From NCBI RefSeq assembly GCF_963678635.1, contig NC_087064.1:30721740-30785739 (forward strand): DNA of 64,000 nt, given 5' to 3'. Position 1 is the stretch's first letter; each line of letters begins with the position of its first letter. The notes below the pieces were generated by a model. The model did not search any database and was not told where the DNA came from. It saw only the letters and a program-made list of their open reading frames with translations. Shown piece by piece: positions 34,953-44,890 of the stretch. Source of the DNA: Symsagittifera roscoffensis (Eukaryota > Xenacoelomorpha > Acoela > Convolutidae). The position numbers and the translations under genes were made by a program.

Positions 34953-37900
34953 ACTCGCACACTTACACACAACACACAAACATATACACTCACTCACATT
35001 CATACAGAGACATACATAAACAAACACATTTGCACCCTTGCTTGCACCAGATATTTATAATGAGAGAATGAGAGACAAAGGAGCTCAATTATTTTAGCAT
35101 ACATTGTAATGTGTACGAAACTGGATGAACGAACTTGAACTTGAACAGGTGATCTTTTTCAAACCTTATAGTTTTAGATACAATATAGAATTTTTTGGTT
35201 TTTGGAAAACCATAGTTAATGAAAAACTGACCTGAAGCTCTCTGAAAAAAAAAAATCAATAACTTGCGCAAAATGTGATTTTTTTTGTCAGAGTGCTTCT
35301 TTTTTCCTATATAATTTGTTTTTTAGATATTTATAACATAAGTACGAAAGATGGAAGAGATTTGATTTTGTCCTTAAATTTTCCCTCGTGTAATTCGGGG
35401 AAAACAATTGATTTTTTCAATCATCAGCGTCATCACGTCATGTCGTACATCTACTCAAGTGGGAAAATCTTTGATTCTTGTTCCAGTAAAACACGCTGTA
35501 CTCCACCACAATCCCTTTTCTATTCCCCTTTTTTAATCGATTGAGGTGTGTGTTTAAACCACAGGCAGCCACCTATCTTACCACTGTGTGACGCCGCTAA
35601 TCACTTCAAGCACACATCAAACAAAATTGACAGCTGATGATCCAAATAAACGAACCAAACACATCAAAATACAGACTTGTTCACAATTAGATCACATTTT
35701 ATTCATTTTGAGTTGTGAAATGTATTGCAAGGTGACAGAGCTAAGCTTGTCAGTAAGCCCTCAAGGGTACACAAAGCACTTGAGCTGAACGGTATCATCA
35801 AGCCCTAGAAAAAGAAGGGAGTGCGTTCTGATAAACAAAAATATAGCAAAATACCAGATCAGTAAAAGGAACAATTCAATAATTACATCAAATGCAAAAT
35901 CAAAGACTTATCGAAATAATTTTCCTGGACCTAAGACAAAAATTTTAAATCTGGAGGATTGATTTAATAACTACATAAAGCAGGGGCGGATCTAGGATTA
36001 TCTCGAGGGGGGGAGGTGTGGACAAATTGGTTTTCTGAGCCCTTTCAAAGCAGTACAAAGACCCTGTTTTGGCCAAAATTGTTGCGCCGTAGGCAAGATT
36101 TTGAAAAAACCAGCCAAAAAGGCTGTTTTAGGCAATTTTTGGAAAACTTTCAACAAAAAATTATAATACACGTTTGCTCTACTTTATCTGAGAGTCTCAC
36201 GAAATTTAGTTTTGAAACAAATTTATCTTAATTTCATTTGCACCTTAAATGATGCCTGAAGGAGAGTAAATTTTTGATAGTTTCGTCACTTCAATCAACA
36301 GTGTCAATTGAGGATCAAAAGTAGAATTTCTAAGCCCTTTTGGCGTTTTTTAAGCCAAAGTTACAGTATTACGTGAAGCATGCAATTGCCGCTGCGTTGT
36401 GTAAAAGTAACATTGGATGTATTTGTAAAGTTAGAAGTAAATGATGATTGAAACGAGGTTAAATACCACCCGTACCCAGGGGACTTTCTGTGAAAGATCT
36501 GAAATTCTTTATTTTTTACATATGTTGATTCTCAGATATGAAACTTTTTATTTCAGATCTTTATAAAAATATGCAAATTTCAGATCTGAAAGTTGGATTT
36601 GAAATACAAAATTTCAAATCGTAAATAACCTTGAAGAACAAAATTTCAGATCTGAACTAAGATCTGAGAAATCCTTAGTTAAATTATGATTTATGCGTTT
36701 CAAGCAAAAAATTGAGTTTTTTATTTATTGATGTTTCTGCAATACACAATTATGTTAAGATTAACTAGCGGTAAAAAAACTTCCAAATAATTTCACAAAC
36801 AGTTTTTTTTCGAACTAAATTTCTCGTTCATCTGTGTTTAAAAGTTTTCAAAAACAGTTAGCAGACCTGTCAAATTTTTAATTTTCATGCGCTACTTGTG
36901 CGTTCCAATGTTTAACTCATGATTGTAGAAACATATTTGCGCACTCTCCTATTGGAGACACGCTTCGCTGAGTACCTGCTAGTAGCTAGCAGAAGCTATC
37001 AACTACAACAAAATAAAAAAAAAACACTTTGCCACAATCATTGATTTTTCAGATCTGAAATAACCAAGACAAACTAAACTTCAGATCTGAAATTAGATCT
37101 GAAATAGATTTTTTTTCAGATCTGAAATAACCGAGAAAAACAAAATTTCAGATCTGAAATTCGATCTAAAATAACCAATCCTTAAAGTATCCAAGCATTA
37201 TTTAAACATTTCACAACCTATTTCAGATATGAAATTTAGATCTGAAGAAGATTATTCCTGAACTGTTTTAGAAAATTTACTGGGTACGGGCAGTTAACTG
37301 GAAACAAATTGCTGGTATTATTTCGCTGCGTCAAAATCTTTGTTGAAAACTAGTATTATCATTGATTAATTGCAAAATACTTCATTTGATATTGCAATAT
37401 ATGATCTCGGATTGGGATTAATTTTTTATCAGCACACAATAACATATATTTCATCCAAACATAATTCGTCATTTGCCGCCTACACTTCGGGCATCTTTTC
37501 TAGGTTCCCATTTTGTAGAGTCTTTTATATGTCTTGATCAACAAAAAGTCTTCCCAATTCTTTTTCAAAAAACAAATGATTCGCTTGTTATCGTACTCGC
37601 GTAAATTTTTTGGTTCGAAAAAAATTCAGTCAAACAGGAAATTTTCATTTTTTGGACACTATTTCAACGTTTAATTTTGATACGAGTTTGTCAACTGGTT
37701 CGTTGCTAATGGCAAGTTATCAGCTAGCTGCAACCTTCGTGCTTGGTAAAAACGGTTTGTGGAATGTTCTGTAGGGTTTTTGTTCGACAATTGAAAATAC
37801 ATTCGGGTGTGTTTTTTTTCTCAAATAATCATCGGACAGGATCGAAAACTATATCATATCGAAGCCCTTTTGATCGTTCTTCGAGCGACCATAAAAACTT

Positions 37901-40900
37901 TAAAAAGTGGTCATGAAATTGAAAAAAAAAACTAATTTAAATTTTTTGTTCAATTTCGAGAAGGTAAAACAAGCGAGAGGGCTTACAATTAAATAGTATT
38001 TAAACCAGTTTTTTGTCTTGCTTTTCTAGCCATTTTTCAAACAAAAAAATGAATATGGCCGGAACATTCTGTGCTACTTGCACCACAACCGGCTATTCTG
38101 TTTGCGTTTGTAATTACTTCTAAAATCAGCCATTTTGCCTTCACTGTAGTACTTAGTTTGAAAAAAAAGGCCCAGGTGAACCGTGAATGGAATGATTTGT
38201 GTGCTAGATAGCTCAAACTTTTCCGTTCATTTGATTTTTTCGAACTTGCAATCCTGGATTTGCCAACAAACCTCCTTGGTTACGGGCGGAAGTAGCAAAT
38301 GATGACCGAACCTCAGATTTTGATAGTTTTTGAAATTAGATGTCCTGAAAATAATCAAACTTTCGAGCAAATTGTTAGAACCTGTTTTTCGAAACAACAA
38401 TTCAGATCAATAATTTTGAATTTTCTGATTCAGTATACTTTCTGTCAAAATATGCTGATTATCTTGTGGCAATTTGCCAAAAAATCTAAAGTATTACGAA
38501 AAATACAATTTGATTAGCTAGATGTTTCATTCGAAGATGATAATGTTGTTGCAGACATTTTTTCCTGAACAATTCTAGAAGCGGATTTCAGTTTAAGTTT
38601 GTCGAAATTTTATCATTTTTTTCTTCTGATGCAGTGGCTACTACACAGTTTTGATACAGCTTGCACGCTGCCTTGCTTGATCCCTTACTCCAGCTTTTGG
38701 ATGAAAAAGCTTTTTTCTATTTTTTCTCCAAATTTTTTTCCTAACCCAAAAAAAGTGTTTTGTGAAGTCATATGGATTTTTTCTACCGCTAGTTAATCTA
38801 ATCATAATATAATTGATTATTAACGCTAGAAATTGGATGCGGGCAAGATTTTTTTCTGATTTATCACTTATGGCCTTTTGAATAGATGGTTAGATTTTAA
38901 AAATTTTTTATCATCCTTTTGTTCTTCTGATGTAGTGGCTACTACACGGTTTTTGATACGAGCTTGCATGAACAAAAATTGTTTTTACAAACAAAGATAA
39001 ATTCATCAAAAAGCTACCTTGCTTCGTCCCTTATTCCAACTTTCAGATGATAAAGCTTTTTTTTCTATTTCTCCTCTAAAATTGCTGCAACTTTTTATTG
39101 GATTTATTTCAATCCGATTGCGGACCAAACATTTTTGCAGGTTTAATGTGTAGAGAAATTGTGTGTTTACAAAAATGGAAACCAGCGATGATTCAAGTGA
39201 AATTAGTTATCAGTTCAATGCCAAATAATTGGTTCAGAATTTTTCACTAGAATAAAATCTCAGTAAAATTTCAATAATACCAAGGATCAAATATACAAAA
39301 ATTATAGTCGCTTAGCGTTTTGTTTTGTAAAATTGATTGGCTGAAAAATTTCTTTTTATGGTTCTTGATTTTTCAAAATGTATCCAGGCTACACATTCTT
39401 GTAAAAAGTGTTCTAAGTCGGTCAGGTCAGCACATACAAATATATGATGCATCAATGACCTTTTTAAACTAATTAAGCTTTAAAACTGTCATTACTTTCA
39501 ACGTTAAATTTGTTAAAAATGACTATTCACTCAGTTGTTTTCAAAAAATTTCCCACCATCTTAACACAAAAATTTCAACACAAAAGATTTACGAAGTCTT
39601 ATTTATTTTTTGAAAAAAAACTGAATGTGCTCCTATTTAATGTAGCACTCAGATCATCAGATCTAAATGTAGAGTATCATACTTTGCGCGGAGAAAAAAA
39701 TTCAAACAACAAAACGCACCCATTGACGCATTCTGTAGTTGGAACTAAAAAAATCTTGAGACTCTCCTGTTTCCAATGCAGCGAAATTCGTCTTCGCAAG
39801 ATAGACTGAAACAAGGAAAAATAAAAAACGAATGAAATTTAAAAAAAAAATTGCAAAGGCGCGAATTAAAACTTCAAATAGAAAAAGCTTATTTTGTTTT
39901 CCTGGCTAAATATTCAACTTCAGGTTCATCATAACGAGGCCAAACAATTGTTTAACTGTATGTTCCTGGATTCCAAAGACAAGTCTTTAAACATGTTCCA
40001 AAATTTCAGTGGATTCAACGTACAATACGTGCCTGTAACGTAAATTTTGTCGTCACATTGGTTTTGTTGCGGATTATACAACGAGCGAATATAGGTAGTT
40101 GTTCCAGATTCCGCAAATGTAAGCGGAATCCGCAACTGTAAAAGGATTCCGCAAGTTTATGCGGATTCCGCTTACAATTTGCGGATTCCGCTTACAATTT
40201 GCGGATTCAACTACAGTTGCGGATTCCACGATAGTTTAAAATTATGGAATTCTGCAAAATTGCCTGTTTTTGGAGCAATAAAGTGTTTTAGCTATATGTC
40301 CGTGGAATCCAAAACAGCAGAGAAGATTTAAAAAATAGCAAACTTGAAGACTCGGCAACAAACCTGATTTTTACCTGTTGCGGAATCCGCTTACAATTCA
40401 CAAAATGCACAGTTTGGCCTCGTATTGATTGAATTGAAAGGAAACCTATTTTAGTCTTTTTCTTTTGGCTCCTCATTGATCTTTTAAAATGACTCAGAAT
40501 TTTTTTTTCGATAACGAGCCATCTTTGTCAAAATTATGTATTGTATGTTTTTACAGCGCTTAGAATGTCGAAAGTGCTTATAACAAAAAATACATTCGAA
40601 CGCTAAGTTCCTTCTCATTTCTTATCCGCAAAAATCTTTTTCAGTTTAAAAGTGTTGGTAACTCCGCTGAAAGCCGTGCACAAAAACAAACGTTTGATCA
40701 CATATTCGTAATTGAGAAGACCCAAAAAAAAACACCAGAAATCTTTTCATACCACATTTTTTATTCATTTCATTGAGCTTTGTTGGTGGTTAAGGTTATC
40801 TTTGTTTTGGAGCGTTTTGATTATTCAACTTTAAGTAAACTCACAGTTCCATGATATTTTTAAATGGTACCAAAATAAATGTAGATTTCGTCATTTTGGC

Positions 40901-41875
40901 GGCTTTTTATTATCCACAACAATGCGTGATATCTCTTTTTTGTGAGATATGTGTTTTAGATTTTTTCTTTTATTTTCCCCGCAAAATCAGGTACCACAAA
41001 GAATTATGGGAATGAATTGAGTGGAATGTCATATTAAAAACCGTTCATGCTTGTTTCGAGCGACCCTGAAAAATTTTCATAAAGTTGTCCTACTTTTGAG
41101 AAAAACGGGTTTGAATTTCTCGAAGTTTAGTCTAATTTCGAACAAAAAAAAGCTAGCGAGCACGCTTATTCTAAAAAAGATAGGCCATAACAATTTAGGT
41201 TACTTTGAGTAAAATTGATTTTTAAAGATTTTGTAGAGCCATTTTTGGAGTTAAAGTTTTCAAAGTTTCAAAAAAACTGTCTGCTAATTTTTTTTCAGTG
41301 ATTTTTTCTCTGTTTTTTTTCTTGTCGTTTTTTGACTGTTACCGATTTGTTATTTTACTGGGGCTGTCAAATATGCCTAATATCTAGGTTTCCGTTAGAT
41401 CTTTTTGTTAAACGATGCACAAAAAACAACACTGAATTGAAAAAAAAAACTTGGAAAACCCGGCCAAAACTTCAACCATTATACGAAAAATATCATTGCA
41501 TTTCATATAAAACAAAACTTAAGGTGAACAAAATCCATATATAAAGCATGCAATCTCTTAGAAATCTGTTCGAATTAAACGCGCCAAATCAAAACATCCA
41601 AGGGGAGCTTTTTATCTGGAACAAGTGGCTTTTTCTAACCTGCAAAACTGTGCTCTGTATTCCCTGGAAACAACCTCCATTTGCCGTGTCTGCTCATCTG
41701 TCAACGGGGGCTTGCCCACCTCCGCCCCTCCTCCTCCTCCTCCTCCTCCTCCCCTGCGAAAAGAAGTACCTCTCCTGGGAAAACTGGAGGCCGCCCGTCT
41801 CTGTGCTCTCGATGCCCCCTCACCCTTTCGAAGAAGTTTCACAAAGGTCGCCCCGCCCCCTGCTGCGAAAGCCAT
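23384..41875 (-). CDS. KCNC-like: Shaw/Kv3-type voltage-gated potassium channel, nine exons
   Basis: Exons in transcript order: 41640-41875, 31089-31259, 30546-30728, 28369-28596, 28068-28170, 27531-27885, 26559-26858, 25997-26133, 23384-23629. All introns are GT-AG and phases match throughout, giving 652 residues. Domains: N-terminal hydrophobic and basic tip with nine glycines (1-50), acidic helical segment (about 79-135), T1 tetramerisation domain (about 151-270) with an intact HX5CX20CC zinc motif, S1 (about 308-326), S2 (375-397), S3 (410-425), S4 with R441, R444, R447, R450, K453, R456, selectivity filter TTLGYGD (523-529), S6 with PVPV, and a short acidic tail. The T1 zinc motif and post-S6 region (AKSKLP) place it with Shaw/Kv3, delayed-rectifier K+ channels of neurons and muscle. 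Exons from T1 onward are certain; the two most upstream are joined by phase only. Confidence 0.92.
23630..25996. other. Kv3-like intron 8 (2.4 kb) with a dispersed element
   Basis: Non-coding. A dispersed element with TTCCGACTTTCGAAGAAAGTGA (23968) and hairpin end (CAGGGCTTCGCCCTG at 25332-25346, then ATACGAGCAGTCTTGTT to 25363) occupies much of it. A single arm of the CACCTGTGATC repeat lies at 25102-25170, and a (TTTTTAACTTTG)-like simple repeat at about 24003-24072. Confidence 0.5.
23961..25363 (+). mobile_element. Dispersed element with hairpin 3' end, copy 2
   Basis: Left-end motif GTTCCGACTTTCGAAGAAAGTGA. The right end has a perfect 6-bp stem (CAGGGC/GCCCTG) with loop TTC, followed by ATACGAGCAGTCTTGTT. 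No protein is encoded. Left and right ends may belong to different insertions, as the interior is longer than in other copies. Confidence 0.4.
25997..26133 (-). CDS. KCNC-like: Kv3-like exon 8: selectivity filter and S6
   Basis: Completes GYGDMVP and encodes S6 with the PVPV gate motif, ending with YYSHYQ in phase 0. Confidence 0.97.
26339..26381 (-). mobile_element. hAT-like MITE terminal fragment
   Basis: The minus strand reads CAGGGGCAGATCTAAGATTT and a G-rich run, matching the left terminus of the MITE family. Only the tip remains. It lies between Kv3-like exons 7 and 8. Confidence 0.5.
26559..26858 (-). CDS. KCNC-like: Kv3-like exon 7: S4 voltage sensor, S5 and pore helix
   Basis: Encodes the S4 repeat of Arg/Lys at every third position ([18 protein letters not shown]), S5 and the pore helix [11 protein letters not shown]. 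The donor splits the first glycine of the selectivity filter, a conserved Kv intron position. Confidence 0.97.
26950..27376. mobile_element. hAT-like MITE with exact 8-bp target duplication
   Basis: A 427-bp element in Kv3-like intron 6. It starts CTGGCGCGGATCTAG and ends with the imperfect complement (CTAAATCCGCTACTG). ATTATACG flanks it on both sides (26942-26949 and 27377-27384), an 8-bp duplication typical of hAT transposition. The subterminal regions are G/C homopolymer-rich. The interior has no protein. GGGGTTCGAATCCCTG at 27309-27324 resembles a tRNA T-arm but no tRNA is present. Confidence 0.85.
27531..27885 (-). CDS. KCNC-like: Kv3-like exon 6: S1 to S3
   Basis: Encodes S1 ([22 protein letters not shown]), an S1-S2 loop with an NNT glycosylation sequon, S2 ([19 protein letters not shown]) and S3 ([17 protein letters not shown]). 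Ends in phase 1 at TTG/GTTAGTG. Confidence 0.95.
28068..28170 (-). CDS. KCNC-like: Kv3-like exon 5: T1-S1 linker
   Basis: Acceptor CTTCTAG at 28171 and donor AAG/GTACAA. Encodes the [16 protein letters not shown] block that corresponds to the conserved W-x(n)-EDP-SS segment just before S1 in Shaw channels. Confidence 0.88.
28369..28596 (-). CDS. KCNC-like: Kv3-like exon 4: second half of T1 domain
   Basis: Encodes [16 protein letters not shown] and the zinc-binding H-x5-C-x20-CC residues at the subunit interface. The donor (AGAG/GTCGGC) is weak but gives the only phase that joins exon 5 in frame. Confidence 0.92.
28945..29222 (+). mobile_element. Dispersed element with hairpin 3' end, copy 3 (degenerate)
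   Basis: Starts GTTCCGACTTCTGACGAAAGTGA and ends AACTTTCAGGGCCATG..ATGAGCAGTCTTGTTG. The hairpin is eroded. About 280 bp, in the intron between Kv3-like exons 3 and 4. Confidence 0.45.
29905..30475 (+). repeat. ~560-bp dispersed repeat, copy in Kv3-like intron 3
   Basis: One end reads AGCCGGTTATTGTGCAAGTA..CACAGAATGTTCC and the other ATCAATGGTCGGAAC. It aligns by eye with 44335-44890 (same blocks TTTTTCTTGACACTGGGAAAA, GATATAT..CTCAA, GATGATT.TTTG). Inverse partial copies lie at 37770-38100 and 40960-41330. No coding capacity is seen. Confidence 0.55.
30546..30728 (-). CDS. KCNC-like: Kv3-like exon 3: first half of T1 domain
   Basis: Encodes VQLNVGGK and the following T1 strands, ending at CCA/GTGAGT. 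A Met at 30718 with an upstream in-frame TGA in the intron could be an alternative start that would skip exons 1 and 2. The acceptor (AACTTTTTAAG) is modest. Confidence 0.85.
31089..31259 (-). CDS. KCNC-like: Kv3-like exon 2: acidic helical segment
   Basis: Pyrimidine-rich acceptor (TTTTGCTTCACTAG) and strong donor (AC/GTAAGTAT). It encodes about 57 residues, acidic and coiled-coil-like ([17 protein letters not shown]). Phase (one base in, two out) fits exons 1 and 3. Confidence 0.6.
32388..32587. other. Assembly gap (200 N)
   Basis: Exactly 200 unknown bases, a typical placeholder for a scaffold gap of unknown true length. It lies in the first intron of the channel gene beside a repeat element. 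Confidence 0.98.
32705..33098. mobile_element. MITE with ~55-bp inverted terminal repeats
   Basis: Left arm AAAATGGCAACCTTTTAACC..GATCACAGGTGAA (32709-32760) is the imperfect complement of the right arm TTCACCTGTGATC..ATTGCCATTTTG (33045-33098). The interior (about 285 bp) is non-coding. Single-arm relatives occur at 25102-25170 and about 56315-56375. Confidence 0.65.
33459..34683. mobile_element. GCGGAATCCGC-motif TIR element, copy 2 (1.2 kb)
   Basis: Bounded by ATCATTACGAGGCCAAACTG and its complement ending at 34683. The right half (34040-34683) is nearly identical to the left half of the 21092-22864 copy in inverse orientation. A 95-codon stretch there translates identically in both, although the reading frame itself is not a gene. 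It contains at least one of the GTGTATGGAA/CAGCATATCG tandem units. Confidence 0.75.
34881..34983. repeat. (CA)n microsatellite
   Basis: About 100 bp of CA dinucleotides with minor interruptions, continuing as imperfect CA/CT-rich sequence to about 35030. Any reading frame through it is spurious. Confidence 0.95.
35981..36230 (+). mobile_element. hAT-like MITE copy, right end missing
   Basis: Starts CAGGGGCGGATCTAGG with a G-run and follows the family consensus (TTTTCTGAGCCCTTTCAAAG, GCGCCGTAGGCAA). It fades out near 36180-36230 without a right terminal repeat. Confidence 0.6.
36469..37290. mobile_element. TIR element with iterated TTTCAGATCTGAAAT motifs
   Basis: An 11-bp inverted repeat CCCGTACCCAG (36469-36479) pairs with CTGGGTACGGG (37280-37290). 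About a dozen AGATCT-centred palindromes (CAGATCTGAAAT and variants) are clustered at 36490-36670 and 37045-37250, often as CAGATCTGAAATAACC. TTAA occurs just outside both ends (36459-36462 and 37294-37297) but at unequal distances. No protein is encoded. Confidence 0.65.
37770..38100 (-). repeat. ~560-bp dispersed repeat, inverse partial copy
   Basis: Ends with GGAACATTCTGTGCTACTTG and ACCGGCTATTCTG, the complement of the end at 29905. The internal block AATAATCATCGGACAGGATCG matches the other end in complement. Confidence 0.5.
39928..40429. mobile_element. GCGGAATCCGC-motif TIR element, copy 3 (0.5 kb)
   Basis: Ends ATCATAACGAGGCCAAAC and GTTTGGCCTCGTATTGAT are inverted repeats of the family with one change in each. 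It retains the subterminal GCGGATTCCGCTTACAATTT array (about 40120-40225) and lacks the ~127-bp tandem core, so it is an internally deleted derivative. Confidence 0.7.
40960..41330 (-). repeat. ~560-bp dispersed repeat, inverse partial copy
   Basis: Shares blocks in complement with 29905-30475 and 44335-44890 (TTCATGCTTGTTTCGAGCGA, GAAAAACGGGTTTGAA, AGCTAGCGAGCACGCTTATT). It lies just downstream of Kv3-like exon 1 in the intron. Confidence 0.4.
41640..41875 (-). CDS. KCNC-like: Kv3-like exon 1: initiator Met, basic N-terminus, poly-Gly
   Basis: Starts at ATG 41875 and ends at TTTTGCAG/GTTAG with two bases left over. The first 41 residues are a hydrophobic tip ([15 protein letters not shown]) followed by ten Arg/Lys and one Glu. 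Nine Gly (42-50), encoded by a (GGA)n tract, and a helix-prone [12 protein letters not shown] segment follow. Linkage to the channel rests on phase compatibility with the exon at 31089-31259. Confidence 0.6.
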
Positions 41876-41981
41876 TGAGATAGTACGAATCGATCCTTTT
41901 AAACACTTTTCTGGTTGCTATGATGTTAAATAAGATAATGATTTGGCTGAACTATGCTGACAATTTGGTTGTTCTAGAATA

Positions 41982-42182
41982 TTAGTGAAAATTTTTTCGA
42001 AATTCTTCCAAAAGAGGTTTTATTGGTGGATAAATTGATAAAACTGTGATTAGGTTGCAGTTAAGACTGTTGTTGTTGGTAAAGTTTGAAGCAATTTGAA
42101 CCTTGGGATTGTTATCCATAGCAGAACTATTCATTGATGAATATAGTAGACTTGATTGATTAGTGTTTAATAATGGAAGCAT
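41982..42182 (-). other. Possible upstream ORF or unassigned exon (66 aa)
   Basis: ATG-started minus frame of 66 codons, rich in Asn and Ser, ending at TAA about 100 bases before the channel's exon-1 ATG. It has an acceptor-like TGTTATTTTTAG just upstream. It could be an upstream ORF in the 5' leader, a terminal exon of an upstream gene, or chance. Confidence 0.25.
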
Positions 42183-44334
42183 ATTGGAATGGCTAAAAAT
42201 AACACAAATTAAATTATAAAATGTAGAAAATGATTACACGCGAAAAGGCGAAAACGATCAATCTGTCAACTAACTGATGATAAATTCATCTGAATTGAAA
42301 AAAGTAAAATGTCGAAGTCACCTGTTGAACTTGGTAGATAATTTATCTAAGACACACATGTAATATCATCTGTCGTATTAAGGTCAGTAAAAGTATTTCA
42401 TTTTTTAAGCTACTTTATTTTAAAAGTCTAAGAAATCATGTTCTTTTGAAAAATAATCGGAAAAACTGAAAATGAATTAGTTGCAAGTTTGATAGAAAAG
42501 GAAGTTGCCAGATATATCTTCTCTCGATTATAATCAAAGCTGATTTGGCCAATCATATCTGGGGTCAGAGGCAAATTGCCCGCAAAACTTAATCCAACTA
42601 CCATTGTACATATACTCTTCTAAGCGACCATTGTCAAATCGTTGGTTATATAACTAATAACTTGGTTAAGAAATTGTTCTTTCAGAACGGACGAAATTGA
42701 AATTGTTTGTCTTTCCTCACTGGTGTCAAAAAACAATCTGGATCTGAACATCATTCTGAAGATAAACATTATACTTTTCTTTAACTTTAATCTTTTCCGG
42801 ATTTTTTTTATGGAGTCACGTGGCATGTTTTTGCTATAATACGCTATATATAAATACAGCTTGTATGTGTGAATCTATATATAAATGTGTATATATTTTG
42901 TTTGTGTTTGTTTTTAGTGTAATAAATGATGTGGGAATTATGAAGGTTTGGACCATTGAGGCGTGAACGATCTATGCCAAGATACAGCATGTGTTGGCCC
43001 ACTGAACTGATATCCAACCAATAACCAGTGTTGTCGTTTTTCTATGGTTAGATAACACATGTCTATGAGCAGATACCGTAACTGCAATCGCTGTTCGTTT
43101 CCGCTCCTCAAAAGAGGAGACTCGCAACCTATTACAAACAGAGTCATAGCCAATGTCCACTTCGCAGTTTCACATCACATAACAGGCACTTGCCAACTGT
43201 TTCACACTTAATTATAACTTCAGAAGAAAAAAGAACAGAAAAAGTAATGTAATAAGCATTCTGGTACTGGTCAGAAAATAACCAAAACAATCAATTTGCA
43301 TCTTGTCAGCCAAAAAGTAATCTATTTCGGTTTACATGTTAAGCTTTTAAAAAACACGGACAAGGAAGAGCTAAATGTTGGGCTAAAAGTTGTGATCTAT
43401 TGTTTTCATGAAAATGAGGAAAAAGGCGACGCAAGGTGTTCAACTTCAAAGTGAGCGATGAAAAATAACTAACTGAATTGAAGCTTCGAAGAAAGTGACG
43501 CAATATTTATGCCCAGTGTTTTTCCCAGGCAGCTTTTGACTGTTTGAAAAGCAATTTCTGAAAAAAATATTATGCTACCTGCAATATTTAAACTACAATC
43601 ATGTATAGTAAAGTTATGGGGAGTCGAAATTTGAAAAATTTGGCTCACTCGGAAAAACTGATAGGCGCTTTGTTTTGAACCTACTAGGCGGCAAAAAAAA
43701 TAGTATGAAAACACGTAAAACCTATTTGATAAAAAAATGAAAAGTGTGAGTGAATGACAATTAAGGAGATGAATCTGATCTAGACAGACAACTTTGTTGT
43801 CAATTAAGTGAGACAAGACAGCTCGTTTCAGGGCTCGTTTGCACTTTAACTGGTTTTAGGCTAAAAATACCAAATTTGAATTTTAAAAAATTGAGTCGTG
43901 TATGAAATAATAAGACCAACTAGCTTGCGTCGGTCAATTTGTAGAGCGGGGCAAAGAATAGAGCGGGATGATTTGCCACGCACAAGTAGTTCGCGTTAAG
44001 TTTTAGGCGAAAAAGTATAAAACGAACGGTTTAGTAAGACTCGTTGCTCAGCGAAGTTAACTCAGGATAGTAATGGTAAGCGCGACTCTTCTGTGAACAA
44101 CGCGAAGATCCTTGGATCGAACCGCAAAGAGAAAATTGGTCTGAATAAAAAACAACACCGAAAGTCGGGATAAAATGGGATTGGAACATTCCATTGACAA
44201 AAAACTATTACGTGTGAACAATGCCGATGTAAAGAAAAAGTGTCCAAATTAAACAATTCTACGGAGCTCAGGATCGAGTAAGTTTGGTCATAGACATTAC
44301 AGATTTGTCAAACAAGAAAAAGAAAAACAAGGAG
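42183..44334. other. Gene-free stretch upstream of the Kv3-like gene
   Basis: AT-rich, no supportable gene. The promoter of the channel gene should lie in the first part but no specific motif stands out. A GAAGCTTCGAAGAAAGTGACG motif near 43479 is another fragment of the family with copies at 16748, 23961 and 28945. Confidence 0.35.
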
Positions 44335-44890
44335 AGTGGGTTACTGTTCGAGTTGCGCAGAAAGGTCCGACCATAGTCTTTAGAAAACTACGGTTCAGAG
44401 AGTTTTTTTTCAAATTAGTGTACTTTTTTCTGCTTAGAGTTATAAAAAGATCTGAAGTAAAGATATAGTTTAGCCATATTAGTAATAAAAATATAGAAAA
44501 ATTGGACAAACACTTTTGTGGAAAATTTTTGAGTTTTATGAAATTTTTGGTTCCCAAAAAGAAGCAAAAAAACTCCAAAAACTAGTGTTACTTATTTAAA
44601 ACTAAGTTTTAAGGTCCTAAATTAGGCATAACTCAGCTTTTAAGTCTGCTAGCTTGCGTTATTTGCTCTAATGATGTCAAAAAAATAAAAATTTCAAATC
44701 TATTTTTCTTGACACTGGGAAAAGTTTTTGGTTTTCTTTTATAAAGTGGTTCGAATAGCGACTGAAAGGGCTTTAAAATGATATATACCTCAATCCAGCT
44801 CGATGATTATTTGTAGTACCTGATTTTGCGTTGAAAAAAAAACTTTAAACCCACCCAAGTAAAAATTTCTTCCCGATGGTCGGAACAAAA
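44335..44890 (+). repeat. ~560-bp dispersed repeat, second sense copy
   Basis: Aligns by eye with 29905-30475 along its length, with the same order of blocks and a GATGGTCGGAAC end. Divergence is substantial, so both are old. Confidence 0.5.

Larger units (their letters stand above)
31260..41639. other. Kv3-like intron 1 (10.4 kb), repeat-filled, contains assembly gap
   Basis: Non-coding apart from transposable elements listed separately (32705-33098, 33459-34683, 36469-37290, 39928-40429 and fragments). Gene-free pieces 35000-35980, 38100-39920 and 40430-40960 show nothing further that I can name. Confidence 0.6.

Noticed and set aside
34823-35071. His/Thr-rich reading frames
   Set aside because: They are translations of a (CA)n microsatellite.
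40120-40225. Regular short repeats resembling a CRISPR array
   Set aside because: Repeats are variable, near-palindromic and lie inside a eukaryotic TIR element with no cas genes.
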